Assembly (NCBI GenBank): GCA_017445145.1
Contig: JAFSVI010000060.1
Coordinates: 1 to 32,277 of the forward strand
Reading direction: 5' to 3'
Length of the DNA stretch: 32,277 bases
Source: Bacteroidaceae bacterium
Lineage (GTDB): Bacteria > Bacteroidota > Bacteroidia > Bacteroidales > Bacteroidaceae
Positions 10,264-17,712 of this stretch are shown in pieces. The notes below the pieces were generated by a model. That model was not told where the DNA came from and searched no databases. It was given only the letters and a program-made list of their open reading frames with translations. Position 1 is the first letter of the stretch, and every line of letters begins with the position of its first letter. The position numbers were made by a program, and so were the translations under genes.

Positions 10264-10301
10264 AGCGACACCGCTCCACCAACGGGCGAAGCGGTGTCGC
10301 T
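10264..10301 (-). terminator. Hairpin downstream of the HU gene
   Basis: A perfect 12-bp inverted repeat (AGCGACACCGCT at 10264-10275, AGCGGTGTCGCT at 10290-10301) with a 14-nt loop begins 22 bp after the HU stop codon. It is the likely transcript end for HU. No U-run follows on the minus strand, so it may act as a stability element or need a factor. Confidence 0.65.
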
Positions 10302-10323
10302 ATATGTCGTATGTATGAGTGGC

Positions 10324-10596
10324 TTATTGAATAGCCTTGTCAAGTTCTGCTCCAGGCTTGAACTTGGCTATCTTCTTGGCGGGGATGGTAATCTTAGTCT
10401 GTGTGCGGGGGTTCAGCCCTTCACGGGCGGGGCGCTCAGCGGCGAAGAATGTGCCGAAACCGATCAGTGCTACCTTGTCGCCATCCTTGATGGCCTCGAT
10501 GATGGCCTCGATGCCTGCCTCTACGGCTTTCTTGGCGTCAACCTTCGTCAGGCCGGACTTGGCGGCGATGGCGTTTGTCAAATCTGTCTTGTTCAT
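10324..10596 (-). CDS. HU-family DNA-binding protein
   Basis: A small nucleoid protein of 90 residues that binds and bends DNA as a dimer. It opens MNKTDLTNAIAAKSGLTK and continues with the helical dimerisation part. Then come the GFGTF turn (46-50) and the beta-arm region RPAREGLNPRTQTKITIPA, with the Pro that intercalates into DNA, and it ends KFKPGAELDKAIQ. Length and motifs match HU closely. The frame is open upstream to 10677, but those 27 residues are unlike HU and would overlap the promoter, so I take 10596 as the start. It has its own promoter and a hairpin after the stop, so it is probably monocistronic and strongly expressed. HU versus IHF cannot be fully separated by eye, but the lack of a partner gene favours HU. 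Confidence 0.95.
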   Translation of the reverse strand: MNKTDLTNAIAAKSGLTKVDAKKAVEAGIEAIIEAIKDGDKVALIGFGTFFAAERPAREGLNPRTQTKITIPAKKIAKFKPGAELDKAIQ

Positions 10597-10646
10597 TTTG
10601 GGTGGATTGTTTGTTAATAAATTGGTTGATATGCTAAAACGTGTGG

Positions 10647-10677
10647 CAAATGTAAGCAATATTGGGCTACCGACCAA
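10647..10677 (-). promoter_or_regulatory. HU promoter (-33 TTGG, 19 bp, -7 TACATTTG)
   Basis: On the minus strand TTGG (10674-10677) and TACATTTG (10647-10654) are separated by 19 bp. This is close to the TTTG/TAnnTTTG consensus. The -7 box lies about 50 nt before the HU start codon. Confidence 0.7.
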
Positions 10678-10749
10678 GCATTTGAGAAAAAAAGATACGT
10701 TTTAACGTAAAAAAACGCCCATCTCCCTCATTTTATGGCCGAAAATGCC

Positions 10750-10757
10750 TACTTTTG
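10750..10757 (+). promoter_or_regulatory. Putative rhomboid-operon promoter (-7 box TACTTTTG)
   Basis: TACTTTTG matches TAnnTTTG and lies 51 nt before the ATG at 10809, in the divergent spacer shared with HU. The -33 position holds only a T-rich sequence (TTTT at 10731). Confidence 0.6.
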
Positions 10758-10808
10758 CGGCCTCAAACGCGGTATTTGCCGTAATCAACTAACAACAAAC
10801 TCGCCATT

Positions 10809-11789
10809 ATGCCACCCGTAACGAAAAACCTCATCATCGTCAACATACTCATGCTTCTGGCCAAGGTCGTGGCCGAGCGCTACGGCATCGACTTCGACGA
10901 CCTGCTGGGCCTGCATTTCTTCCTGGCCTCCGACTTTCGTCTCTACCAGCTCTTTACCTACATGTTTGCCCATGCCAACCTCTCGCATCTCTTCTTCAAC
11001 ATGTTTGCTGTGTGGATGTTTGGCCGCGTCATGGAGCAGGTGATGGGGTCGAAGCGCTTCCTCTTCTACTATGTTGTCTGCGGCCTGGGCGCAGGTCTGG
11101 TGCAGGAGGTGGCGCAGTATGCGGCGTATCTCTACACAGGCTTCGACGCGTATGACAGCGTGAACATCGACGGCATGATCCTCCCTATGGAGTCTTTCCT
11201 CAACCGCTGGACCACGGTGGGTGCCTCGGGAGCCGTCTATGGCATCCTATTGAGCTTCGGCATGACCTTCCCCGAGGAGCGCATGTTCATCATTCCCATC
11301 CCGTTCCCCATCAAGGCCAAGTGGTTTGTGCTGGGGTATGCCGTCATAGAGCTTATGAGCGCGCTGGGCAATTCGGGCGACGGTGTGGCCCACATGGCGC
11401 ATCTGGGCGGCATGCTTTTTGGCTGGGCGCTCATCATGCACTGGCGCCACGGCGGCGGTCTTGGCGGCGGCAGCCTCGGTGGCCGTTTCTTTGGTGGCGG
11501 CGGCAGCTATGGCGGCGGCAGCTACTTCACCCGCTATGAGGACGTGACCAACGCCACTGACCGCGGCCCGTCGGTGGGCGAGCGCATTGCCAAGTGGTGG
11601 AAGTCGCTGCGGAAACCCAAGATGCGTGTGCAGCCTGGCGGCAAACATGCCGACGACATGGCTTGGCGCCAGCAGAAACAGGAGCGCGAGCAGGAGATAG
11701 ACCGCATTCTCGACAAGGTGAAGAAGGGTGGCTACGAAAGCCTCACCGCTGAGGAGAAACGCAAGCTGTTTGATGCCAGCGGCAGATGA
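10809..11789 (+). CDS. Rhomboid family intramembrane serine protease
   Basis: An integral membrane protease expected to cut transmembrane segments of other membrane proteins. The 326 residues have six or so hydrophobic segments in the first 210. The catalytic dyad is visible: S140 in VGASGAVYGIL (GASG = GxSG) and H198 in HMAHLGGMLFG. The family-typical YMFAHANLSHLFFNMFAVWMFG (51-72) contains the conserved His and Asn of the oxyanion region. After the membrane core comes a Gly-rich stretch (about 214-239), then a basic, charged cytoplasmic tail to residue 326 ending in an ESLTAEEKRKLFDASGR helix of a type common in Bacteroidota rhomboids. Its stop overlaps the next start (ATGA), so the two proteins are probably translationally coupled. 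Substrates are unknown. Confidence 0.92.
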   Translation: MPPVTKNLIIVNILMLLAKVVAERYGIDFDDLLGLHFFLASDFRLYQLFTYMFAHANLSHLFFNMFAVWMFGRVMEQVMGSKRFLFYYVVCGLGAGLVQEVAQYAAYLYTGFDAYDSVNIDGMILPMESFLNRWTTVGASGAVYGILLSFGMTFPEERMFIIPIPFPIKAKWFVLGYAVIELMSALGNSGDGVAHMAHLGGMLFGWALIMHWRHGGGLGGGSLGGRFFGGGGSYGGGSYFTRYEDVTNATDRGPSVGERIAKWWKSLRKPKMRVQPGGKHADDMAWRQQKQEREQEIDRILDKVKKGGYESLTAEEKRKLFDASGR

Positions 11790-12865
11790 AAATCCTCAAG
11801 TCTATAGCCGTGGGGCTGTTCACGGGGGCCAATGTGGCCACGTTGGCACTGATGTGGATAGCGTGCCTGGTGACGTATGTGCCGCCGGAGGCCGCGCCGC
11901 GCCTGAGCCTCGTCACCCATGCCTTCCCTGCCTTCCTGTTGGCGAATCTGGCTTTTGTGGTCTTTTGGCTCGTCTTCAAGGTGCGGCGCGTATGGTTGCC
12001 CGCGGTGGGCATAGCCCTCGTGGGTTGCTTCGTGCGCGACTACTGCCCTGTCAACCTGCCGTCGCCGGCCCCTGCAGAGTCGTGGAAGGTCATCAGCTAC
12101 AACACCCAGAACTTGGGTGGCAAGGAGGCTGATGCCGTCGGCGACACGAATGCCATCGTGGCCTATCTGGCCAAGTCCAACGCCGACATCATCTGTCTGC
12201 AGGAGTCGTATGGCCCGGCGCGGCAGAAGCAGTTGCGCGAAACGTTCCAAGGCCTGGGCTATGAGATGGCCGAGCACAAGGGCCAGATCCTGTGTACGCG
12301 TCTGCACATCGTCAGCAGCGACACCATATCCTACCCCACGCGCTCCAATGGAGGCATGATGGCTCTGCTATGCGATGGCAACGACACCATCCTGCTCATC
12401 AACAACCATTTCGAGAGCAATCACCTCACGCCAGAGGTGAAGCGCGAGTACAGACACGCCGTGCGCGAACACCAGCGCGATTCCATGCTCGAAGAACTCT
12501 CGCCCATGCTCTCACTACTGGCGCGGGCAGCACCCATGCGCAGCCAGCAGACCGACACCATCGTTGACCTCGTGGAGCGATGGCTCCCGCGGCCCGTAAT
12601 CCTTTGCGGCGACTTCAACGACACGCCCGTGTCATACACCCACCGCCGCCTCACGTCGCGGCTGACAAGCGCCTTCACTCAGAGCTCCACGGGGCTGGGG
12701 TTCACCTACCACGACCGCGGCTTCCCGGTGCGCATCGACCACATCCTCTTCAGCGGCGACCACTTCCGCAGCTTCGACACTCATGTTGACCACTCTTTGT
12801 GCTATTCTGACCACTTTCCCATCATCACTTTCTTGACCAAGGACAAGGAAAAGGCGGGAAAATGA
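11786..12865 (+). CDS. Membrane-anchored endonuclease/exonuclease/phosphatase (EEP) family protein
   Basis: A 359-residue protein with about three N-terminal hydrophobic segments (near 5-30, 47-64 and 70-83) followed by an EEP-fold domain (about 98-355). The metal and active-site motifs are present: N106 in KVISYNTQNLGG, E140 in ADIICLQESYG, then NNHFESNHL, ILCGDFNDTP, RIDHILFSG and SDHFPIITFL with the final catalytic Asp-His. The family includes DNases, phosphodiesterases and sphingomyelinase-like phosphatases, so the substrate is open; the membrane anchor argues against a DNA-repair role. The start overlaps the rhomboid stop by 4 bp. In related genomes this gene often follows one or two rhomboid genes, so a joint membrane role is plausible but unproven. 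Confidence 0.85.
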   Translation: MKILKSIAVGLFTGANVATLALMWIACLVTYVPPEAAPRLSLVTHAFPAFLLANLAFVVFWLVFKVRRVWLPAVGIALVGCFVRDYCPVNLPSPAPAESWKVISYNTQNLGGKEADAVGDTNAIVAYLAKSNADIICLQESYGPARQKQLRETFQGLGYEMAEHKGQILCTRLHIVSSDTISYPTRSNGGMMALLCDGNDTILLINNHFESNHLTPEVKREYRHAVREHQRDSMLEELSPMLSLLARAAPMRSQQTDTIVDLVERWLPRPVILCGDFNDTPVSYTHRRLTSRLTSAFTQSSTGLGFTYHDRGFPVRIDHILFSGDHFRSFDTHVDHSLCYSDHFPIITFLTKDKEKAGK

Positions 12866-12918
12866 GGCTAAAGCACTAAATATTTGGGCAAAAGCAACCA
12901 ACGTATTGAAAAAAACGC

Positions 12919-12926
12919 TACATTTG
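12919..12926 (+). promoter_or_regulatory. Putative secDF promoter (-7 box TACATTTG)
   Basis: TACATTTG matches TAnnTTTG, 57 nt before the secDF ATG. No clear -33 box is seen at the usual distance. The leader that follows (12941-12983) is A/C-rich with almost no G. Confidence 0.6.
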
Positions 12927-12983
12927 CACGCTATTTTGCGCCTATAACGACAAAAACAATAATAACAACAACCAAAAACAACA

Positions 12984-15900
12984 ATGCAAAACAAAGGTTT
13001 CGTTAAGCTTTTTGCTGTACTGCTGGCCCTTGTCTGCTGCTTCTATCTCAGCTTTTCCTTCGTCACCCGCCACTATGAGGGCAAGGCTGACCAGATAGCA
13101 GCCGTGGAGGGCGAAGCAGCCGGACAGCACTATCTCGACTCTCTTCTCAATGAACCCGTCTATCTCGGCATCTGGTCGCTCAAGGAATGCCGCGAGATGG
13201 GTATTGGCCTCGGCCTCGACCTCAAGGGAGGCATGAATGTCATCCTGGAAGTGAGCGTACCCGATGTCGTCAAGGCGCTTGCCGACCACAAGGACGACGC
13301 CAACTTCAACAAAGCCGTGGAGCAGGCCACCAAGGAGGCCAAGGAGAGTTCCACCGACTTCATCACGCTCTTCGTCCGCGACTACAAGGAGATTGCCCCC
13401 AACAGCAACCTCGCAGAGCTCTTTGCCACACAGCAGCTGCGTGGCAAGGTGAACACCAAGAGCACCGACCGCGAGGTGGAGCGCGTGCTGCGCGAGGAGG
13501 TTAAGTCCGCCATCGACAACTCATACAACGTGCTTCGCACCCGTATCGACCGCTTCGGCGTCGTGCAGCCCAACATCCAGGCCCTCGAGGGTCAGGAGGG
13601 GCGCATCATGGTTGAGATGCCCGGCATCAAGGAGCCGGAGCGCGTGCGCAAGCTCCTGCAGGGTTCCGCCAATCTGGAGTTCTGGGAGACGTTCACCACC
13701 ACCGAGGCTTCGCCATACCTCGTGCAGCTCGACAGCAAGCTCGCCGCTGTGGCAGCATCTGCCGACCAGGCCGCTCCCGCTGAGGAGGCTGCCCCCGCCG
13801 AGGCTGCCCCTGCTGAGGAAGCCGCTCCCGCCGAGGAGACTCCCGCCGAGGAGGCCGCTGCCGACACAGCTTCGAAGGCCGACGAGGCAGGTCTGGCCGC
13901 CATCGCCAAGGGCGCTGCCGACGAGGGTTCCGCCTCCAAGGCCAACGCTGCTGCCGACGCCGCCATGCTCAAGGCCCACCCCCTGCTGGCCCGTCTGCAG
14001 GTGCTGAACCAGAACTACGGTTGCGTCGTGGGCTATGCCAACAAGCGCGACATGAATGCCATCGACTCCCTGCTTGCCACCCCCGAGGCCAAGGCCATCC
14101 TGCCCGACGAGCTCAAGCTGCTCTGGGGCGTGAAGGGCGTGGATAAGAACGACGAGGTCTATGAGCTCTATGCCATCAAGGTCACCGAGCGCAACGGCCG
14201 CGCTCCCATCGAGGGCGACGTCGTCACCGACTCCAAGGACGAGTTCGACCAGAACGCCCGTCCGTGTGTGACGATGTCCATGAATGTCGAGGGTGCCCGC
14301 CGCTGGGCCACGATGACGAAGAACAACGTTGGCCGCTGCGTGGCCATCGTGCTCGACAACTACGTCTATAGCGCCCCCAACGTGATGAACGAGATCAACG
14401 GTGGCAACACACAGATTACGGGTTCCTTCACACCCGAGGAGACACGCGACCTGGCCAACGTGCTCAAGAGCGGTAAGATGCCCGCCCCGGCCAAGATTGT
14501 CAGCGAGGAAATCGTTGGTCCCACGCTCGGTCAGGAGTCCATCAACCAGGGCATGATCTCCATGGTGCTCGCCTTCATCGCCCTCATGATATACATGATT
14601 GCCATGTACGGCTTCACACCTGGCATGGTGGCCAACTGCGCGCTGCTGTTCAACCTCTTCTTCACACTCGGCATACTCACCTCCTTCCAGGCAGCACTCA
14701 CCATGAGCGGCATCGCAGGTATGGTGCTCACGCTGGGTATGGCCGTCGATGCCAACGTGCTCATCTACGAGCGCACCAAGGAGGAGATGCGTGCCGGCAA
14801 GGCCGTGCGCGAGGCTCTCGCCGCCGGCTACAGCAACGCCTTCAGCGCCATCATCGACTCCAACGTCACCAGCATCCTGACGGGTATCATCCTCTACTAC
14901 TTCGGCACGGGTCCCATCCGCGGCTTCGCCACCACCTACATCATCGGCATTGTCATCTCGTTCTTCACCGCCGTGTTCCTCACCCGCGTGGTCTATGAGA
15001 CTGTCATGGCCAAGGACAAGTGGCTCGGCCTCACCTTCACCACCGGTCTCTCCCGCAAGTTCTTGCAGAATACCAACTTCAAGTTCATGTCGGCCTACAA
15101 GACATCGTTTGCCATCTTCGGCGCCATCGTCCTGGCAAGCATCGTGTTCTGGGCGGCACGCGGTTTCTCGCGCAGCATCGACTTCACCGGTGGCCGCAAC
15201 TTCGTGGTGCTCTTCGAGAATGAGGTGCAGCCCGAGAGCGTGCGCACGCTGCTGGCCGAGGCGTTCCCCGAGAGCAACACCAGCGCCATCGCGCTCGGCA
15301 CCGAGGGCAAGACCATACGTATCTCCACCAACTATCGCATCGACGAGGACGGCGTGGAGGTCGATAGCGAGATTGAGGAGAAGCTCTTCCAGGCTCTCAA
15401 GAGCGGCAACCTGCTCGGCGACGGCCTCACGCTCAACAGCTTCATCAACCGCGACGAGCGTGCCGGCGGCTCCATCATCAGTTCGCAGAAGGTGGGACCA
15501 TCCATTGCCGAGAACATCACTCGCGGCGCCATCATCAGCGTCATCCTCGCGCTCATCGTCATCTTCATCTACATCCTCGTGCGTTTCCGCAACGTGGCAT
15601 TCTCCGTGGGTGCCATCATCGCTCTGGCCGTGGATACCGTGTTCATCCTCGGCATCTACAGCGCCTGCTGGGGCTGGATGCCCTTCTCCTTGGAGATCGA
15701 CCAGACGTTTATCGGCGCCCTGCTGACGTGTATCGGCTACTCCATCAACGATAAGGTGGTGGTGTTCGACCGCATCCGCGAGAATCTCGGCCTCTATCCT
15801 AAGCGCGACCGCCAGCAGCTCTTCAACCAGTCGCTCAACGCCACGCTCACACGTACCATCAACACCAGCGTCTCCACGCTCATCGTGCTGCTCTTCATCT

Positions 15901-16037
15901 TCATCTTCGGTGGTGCCAGCATCCGCAGCTTCGCCTTTGCCATGATACTCGGTGTCTGCATCGGAACGCTGACATCGATGTTCGTCGCCGCCCCCATGGC
16001 ATACCTCGTCATGGGTCGCCGCATCAAGGAAGACTAA
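12984..16037 (+). CDS. secDF: Protein translocase subunit SecDF (fused SecD-SecF)
   Basis: An RND-type partner of SecYEG that uses the proton gradient to pull proteins across the inner membrane. The 1017-residue single chain carries both halves, the usual form in Bacteroidota. SecD half: first membrane helix (8-27), GIGLGLDLKGGMNVILEV (73-90), the large periplasmic domain, then VGPTLGQESINQGM (about 511-525), and membrane helices containing GMAVDANVLIYERTKEE near 583-600. SecF half: helix near 702-722, RSIDFTGGRNFVVLF (about 728-743), a smaller periplasmic loop, then helices with TCIGYSINDKVVVFDRIREN near 912-930, ending GRRIKED. The SecD periplasmic domain holds an Ala/Glu/Pro repeat region at about 259-328 that standard SecD proteins lack. 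It appears monocistronic, with a promoter box upstream and a strong hairpin downstream. Confidence 0.97.
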   Translation: MQNKGFVKLFAVLLALVCCFYLSFSFVTRHYEGKADQIAAVEGEAAGQHYLDSLLNEPVYLGIWSLKECREMGIGLGLDLKGGMNVILEVSVPDVVKALADHKDDANFNKAVEQATKEAKESSTDFITLFVRDYKEIAPNSNLAELFATQQLRGKVNTKSTDREVERVLREEVKSAIDNSYNVLRTRIDRFGVVQPNIQALEGQEGRIMVEMPGIKEPERVRKLLQGSANLEFWETFTTTEASPYLVQLDSKLAAVAASADQAAPAEEAAPAEAAPAEEAAPAEETPAEEAAADTASKADEAGLAAIAKGAADEGSASKANAAADAAMLKAHPLLARLQVLNQNYGCVVGYANKRDMNAIDSLLATPEAKAILPDELKLLWGVKGVDKNDEVYELYAIKVTERNGRAPIEGDVVTDSKDEFDQNARPCVTMSMNVEGARRWATMTKNNVGRCVAIVLDNYVYSAPNVMNEINGGNTQITGSFTPEETRDLANVLKSGKMPAPAKIVSEEIVGPTLGQESINQGMISMVLAFIALMIYMIAMYGFTPGMVANCALLFNLFFTLGILTSFQAALTMSGIAGMVLTLGMAVDANVLIYERTKEEMRAGKAVREALAAGYSNAFSAIIDSNVTSILTGIILYYFGTGPIRGFATTYIIGIVISFFTAVFLTRVVYETVMAKDKWLGLTFTTGLSRKFLQNTNFKFMSAYKTSFAIFGAIVLASIVFWAARGFSRSIDFTGGRNFVVLFENEVQPESVRTLLAEAFPESNTSAIALGTEGKTIRISTNYRIDEDGVEVDSEIEEKLFQALKSGNLLGDGLTLNSFINRDERAGGSIISSQKVGPSIAENITRGAIISVILALIVIFIYILVRFRNVAFSVGAIIALAVDTVFILGIYSACWGWMPFSLEIDQTFIGALLTCIGYSINDKVVVFDRIRENLGLYPKRDRQQLFNQSLNATLTRTINTSVSTLIVLLFIFIFGGASIRSFAFAMILGVCIGTLTSMFVAAPMAYLVMGRRIKED
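13758..13967 (+). repeat. Ala/Glu/Pro-rich repeat region inside secDF
   Basis: Codons for about residues 259-328 encode repeated AAPAEE-type units followed by an Ala/Lys/Asp/Ser-rich stretch. The underlying DNA repeats GCTCCCGCTGAGGAGGCT-like units. It falls within the predicted periplasmic part of SecD and keeps the frame. Confidence 0.8.
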
Positions 16038-16047
16038 CCCGGCATCC

Positions 16048-16099
16048 CACACACAAACAGCGCGCCTGGAGGCTCCTCAAGGCGCGCTGTTTGTGTGTG
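16048..16099. terminator. Perfect 20-bp hairpin between secDF and the convergent GH43 gene
   Basis: The arm 16048-16067 (CACACACAAACAGCGCGCCT) is the exact reverse complement of 16080-16099, with a 12-nt loop. The hairpin starts 10 bp after the secDF stop and ends 6 bp before the end of the convergent GH43 gene. It most likely terminates transcription from both sides. Confidence 0.85.
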
Positions 16100-16105
16100 T
16101 TCAGT

Positions 16106-17581
16106 TCAGCGGAAGTTCCACTTAGAGTTGTCGCTGCTGAAGTCGTATTCGGCCAGGGTGGGTGTGGAATCTCCGGCGGCGTACAGGCAAAAGCGTGTGT
16201 TCACGCCTTCGCTCCCTGGGATTGCCTTGGGCATGATGCGGAAGGTGCCGTCGGTGAGTTGCTGTATGCACCACAGCTGCTCGTCGGCGCCGGTGTATTG
16301 TGGCACCGTGGCCACTTCCATGTCGGCAGTGGCGGCCAAGGCACGTTCTGTGCCTTCGATGACGATTTTGAAATATGGTGCGCCAAGATACCCTCCCTTG
16401 TCATCGGCAGCTGTGATGGTCCACCGCTGCCATGGGCGGAACATGTAGTCGCTCGTGCGGACGTCGATATTCCCTTGTGGCCAGGTGCCGATGACGTCGT
16501 CCAGGGTCTGGTTGGCAATGGGTTCGGCGGGTTTCTGCATCTGTTCGCTGTTGAACCACGATTGGCGCTCCTGCGGCATACGCACGAAATCGACAGCCAG
16601 TTCCAGCGAATAGCCACGGCGCTCACTCTCTATCTCGAAGGAACCACCCTTGAAACGCTCGCCCGCACGGGGCCAGCCCTTGTTCCAGAGTAGCGGGCGT
16701 ATGGCCAGTACGCTGCGTCCGCCACGTTCGAGGTCTGCCTCGAAGTGGCACGACATGACCTCAACACCCTCATCGATGATGGTGCGCCCGAAATGTCCGG
16801 GTCCACACATCCTGTCGCCGGCAGCAATCACCATCCTCCCGCCACCATGCATCATGTCTCGGCCCACATTGTCCACGTATGGCCCCTCGACGCTCCTCGA
16901 ACGCCCCACGACGATGTTGTAGGTGGAGTTCACGCCATCGCAGCATGTGCCGTGGGTGCCGAGCAGGTAGTACCAGCCGTCGCGCCAGATGAGGTCGGTG
17001 GCCTCACAGTCGATGGCGATGTCACGCTCCTTGTTGCCCGCCAGGCGTGTGCCCGTGGCAGGGTCGAGTTCGATGAGGCGTATGGTGCCGAAATATGTGC
17101 CATAGCTGGCCCATAGGCGCCCTGTTGTTGGGTCAAGCAGCAATCCCGGGTCAATGGCGTCTTGGTCTTCCATGCCGTCGGACGCGCACACCTCGACAGC
17201 TGTTGTCCACTTGAATCGCGGCGACGTTGGGTCGAGGGTCTCGTTCCACATCGTGAGGATGCGCCCGTTGTGGCCGCCACCCAAGCCTCCACCTGTGGCG
17301 CCGTAGATGCAGAGGTAGCGGTTGCCAATCTTCAGCACATCGGGGGCCGCACCGCCACCGGGCCGCTCGGCGCCCCCGCTCCACCTCCATCCATCCTCGG
17401 ATATCAAGCCCCCGCCGCCAGTGCCGAAGGTATAGTACTTGCCCTCGCACTCGGCGATGGTGGATGGGTCGTGGATATACGGTGCGCCCACTTGTGCCTG
17501 CATGTTAAGCAGGGAGCATTGGCAGGCTAAGAGTGCTGCGCACAGGCGCGTGCAAGTTTCTGTCGTGTTGGTATTCATCAT
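16106..17581 (-). CDS. Secreted glycoside hydrolase family 43 protein with ricin-type C-terminal domain
   Basis: A 491-residue exported enzyme, probably an arabinan or arabinoxylan-active glycosidase (endo-1,5-alpha-L-arabinanase-like). The five-bladed propeller carries the GH43 triad: D38 in YIHDPSTI (base), D144 in DQDAIDPGLLLD (pKa modulator) and E193 in DCEATDLIWRDGWYYLLGTHG (acid). GSRDs of the arabinanase type (GTGGGG near 53-58, ASYGTYFGTIRL) are present. The C-terminal part (about 350-491) looks like a partial beta-trefoil (RICIN-like) carbohydrate-binding domain, with QLW and SKWNF motifs. The N-terminus is a signal sequence. LLAC (Cys20) could make it a lipoprotein, but cleavage after MQA near residue 29 is equally possible. 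Two ATGs in tandem start the gene; either may be used. It sits 131 bp downstream of a second GH43 gene on the same strand. Confidence 0.85.
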   Translation of the reverse strand: MMNTNTTETCTRLCAALLACQCSLLNMQAQVGAPYIHDPSTIAECEGKYYTFGTGGGGLISEDGWRWSGGAERPGGGAAPDVLKIGNRYLCIYGATGGGLGGGHNGRILTMWNETLDPTSPRFKWTTAVEVCASDGMEDQDAIDPGLLLDPTTGRLWASYGTYFGTIRLIELDPATGTRLAGNKERDIAIDCEATDLIWRDGWYYLLGTHGTCCDGVNSTYNIVVGRSRSVEGPYVDNVGRDMMHGGGRMVIAAGDRMCGPGHFGRTIIDEGVEVMSCHFEADLERGGRSVLAIRPLLWNKGWPRAGERFKGGSFEIESERRGYSLELAVDFVRMPQERQSWFNSEQMQKPAEPIANQTLDDVIGTWPQGNIDVRTSDYMFRPWQRWTITAADDKGGYLGAPYFKIVIEGTERALAATADMEVATVPQYTGADEQLWCIQQLTDGTFRIMPKAIPGSEGVNTRFCLYAAGDSTPTLAEYDFSSDNSKWNFR

Positions 17582-17637
17582 CTCTCTTTGTTGATAAGTT
17601 ACTACTCAATATTAATAGACATGACATATACATGACG

Positions 17638-17687
17638 CACAGACGCCCTGGCGCAAAGTATGCACTCTTTGCGCCAATACGTCTGTG
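17638..17687 (-). terminator. Two-part hairpin between the two GH43 genes
   Basis: TGGCGCAAAG (17649-17658) pairs perfectly with CTTTGCGCCA (17667-17676) around an 8-nt loop. An outer stem CACAGACG (17638-17645) pairs with CGTCTGTG (17680-17687), separated by a 3-by-3 internal loop. It lies 25 bp after the stop of the upstream GH43 gene on the minus strand. It has no U-run and could be a terminator, an attenuator or an mRNA-stability element between co-transcribed genes. Confidence 0.55.
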
Positions 17688-17712
17688 TGCCCTGCGTGTG
17701 AACAGATGTTGC

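Noticed and set aside
10150-10323. Small RNA gene in the argS-HU spacer
   Set aside because: The hairpin at 10264-10301 is well explained as the end of the HU transcript, and no independent promoter box points into the spacer.
13521-16052. An 843-codon open frame on the minus strand opposite secDF
   Set aside because: It is antisense to a clearly recognisable SecDF, has a His/Asp/Glu/Val/Gly-rich composition with no known motif, and is explained by GC-rich codon bias leaving few stops on the other strand.
17651-17662. Promoter for the smaller GH43 gene at TACTTTG on the minus strand
   Set aside because: Only one base separates TA from TTTG, whereas the box needs two, and it lies inside the hairpin stem.
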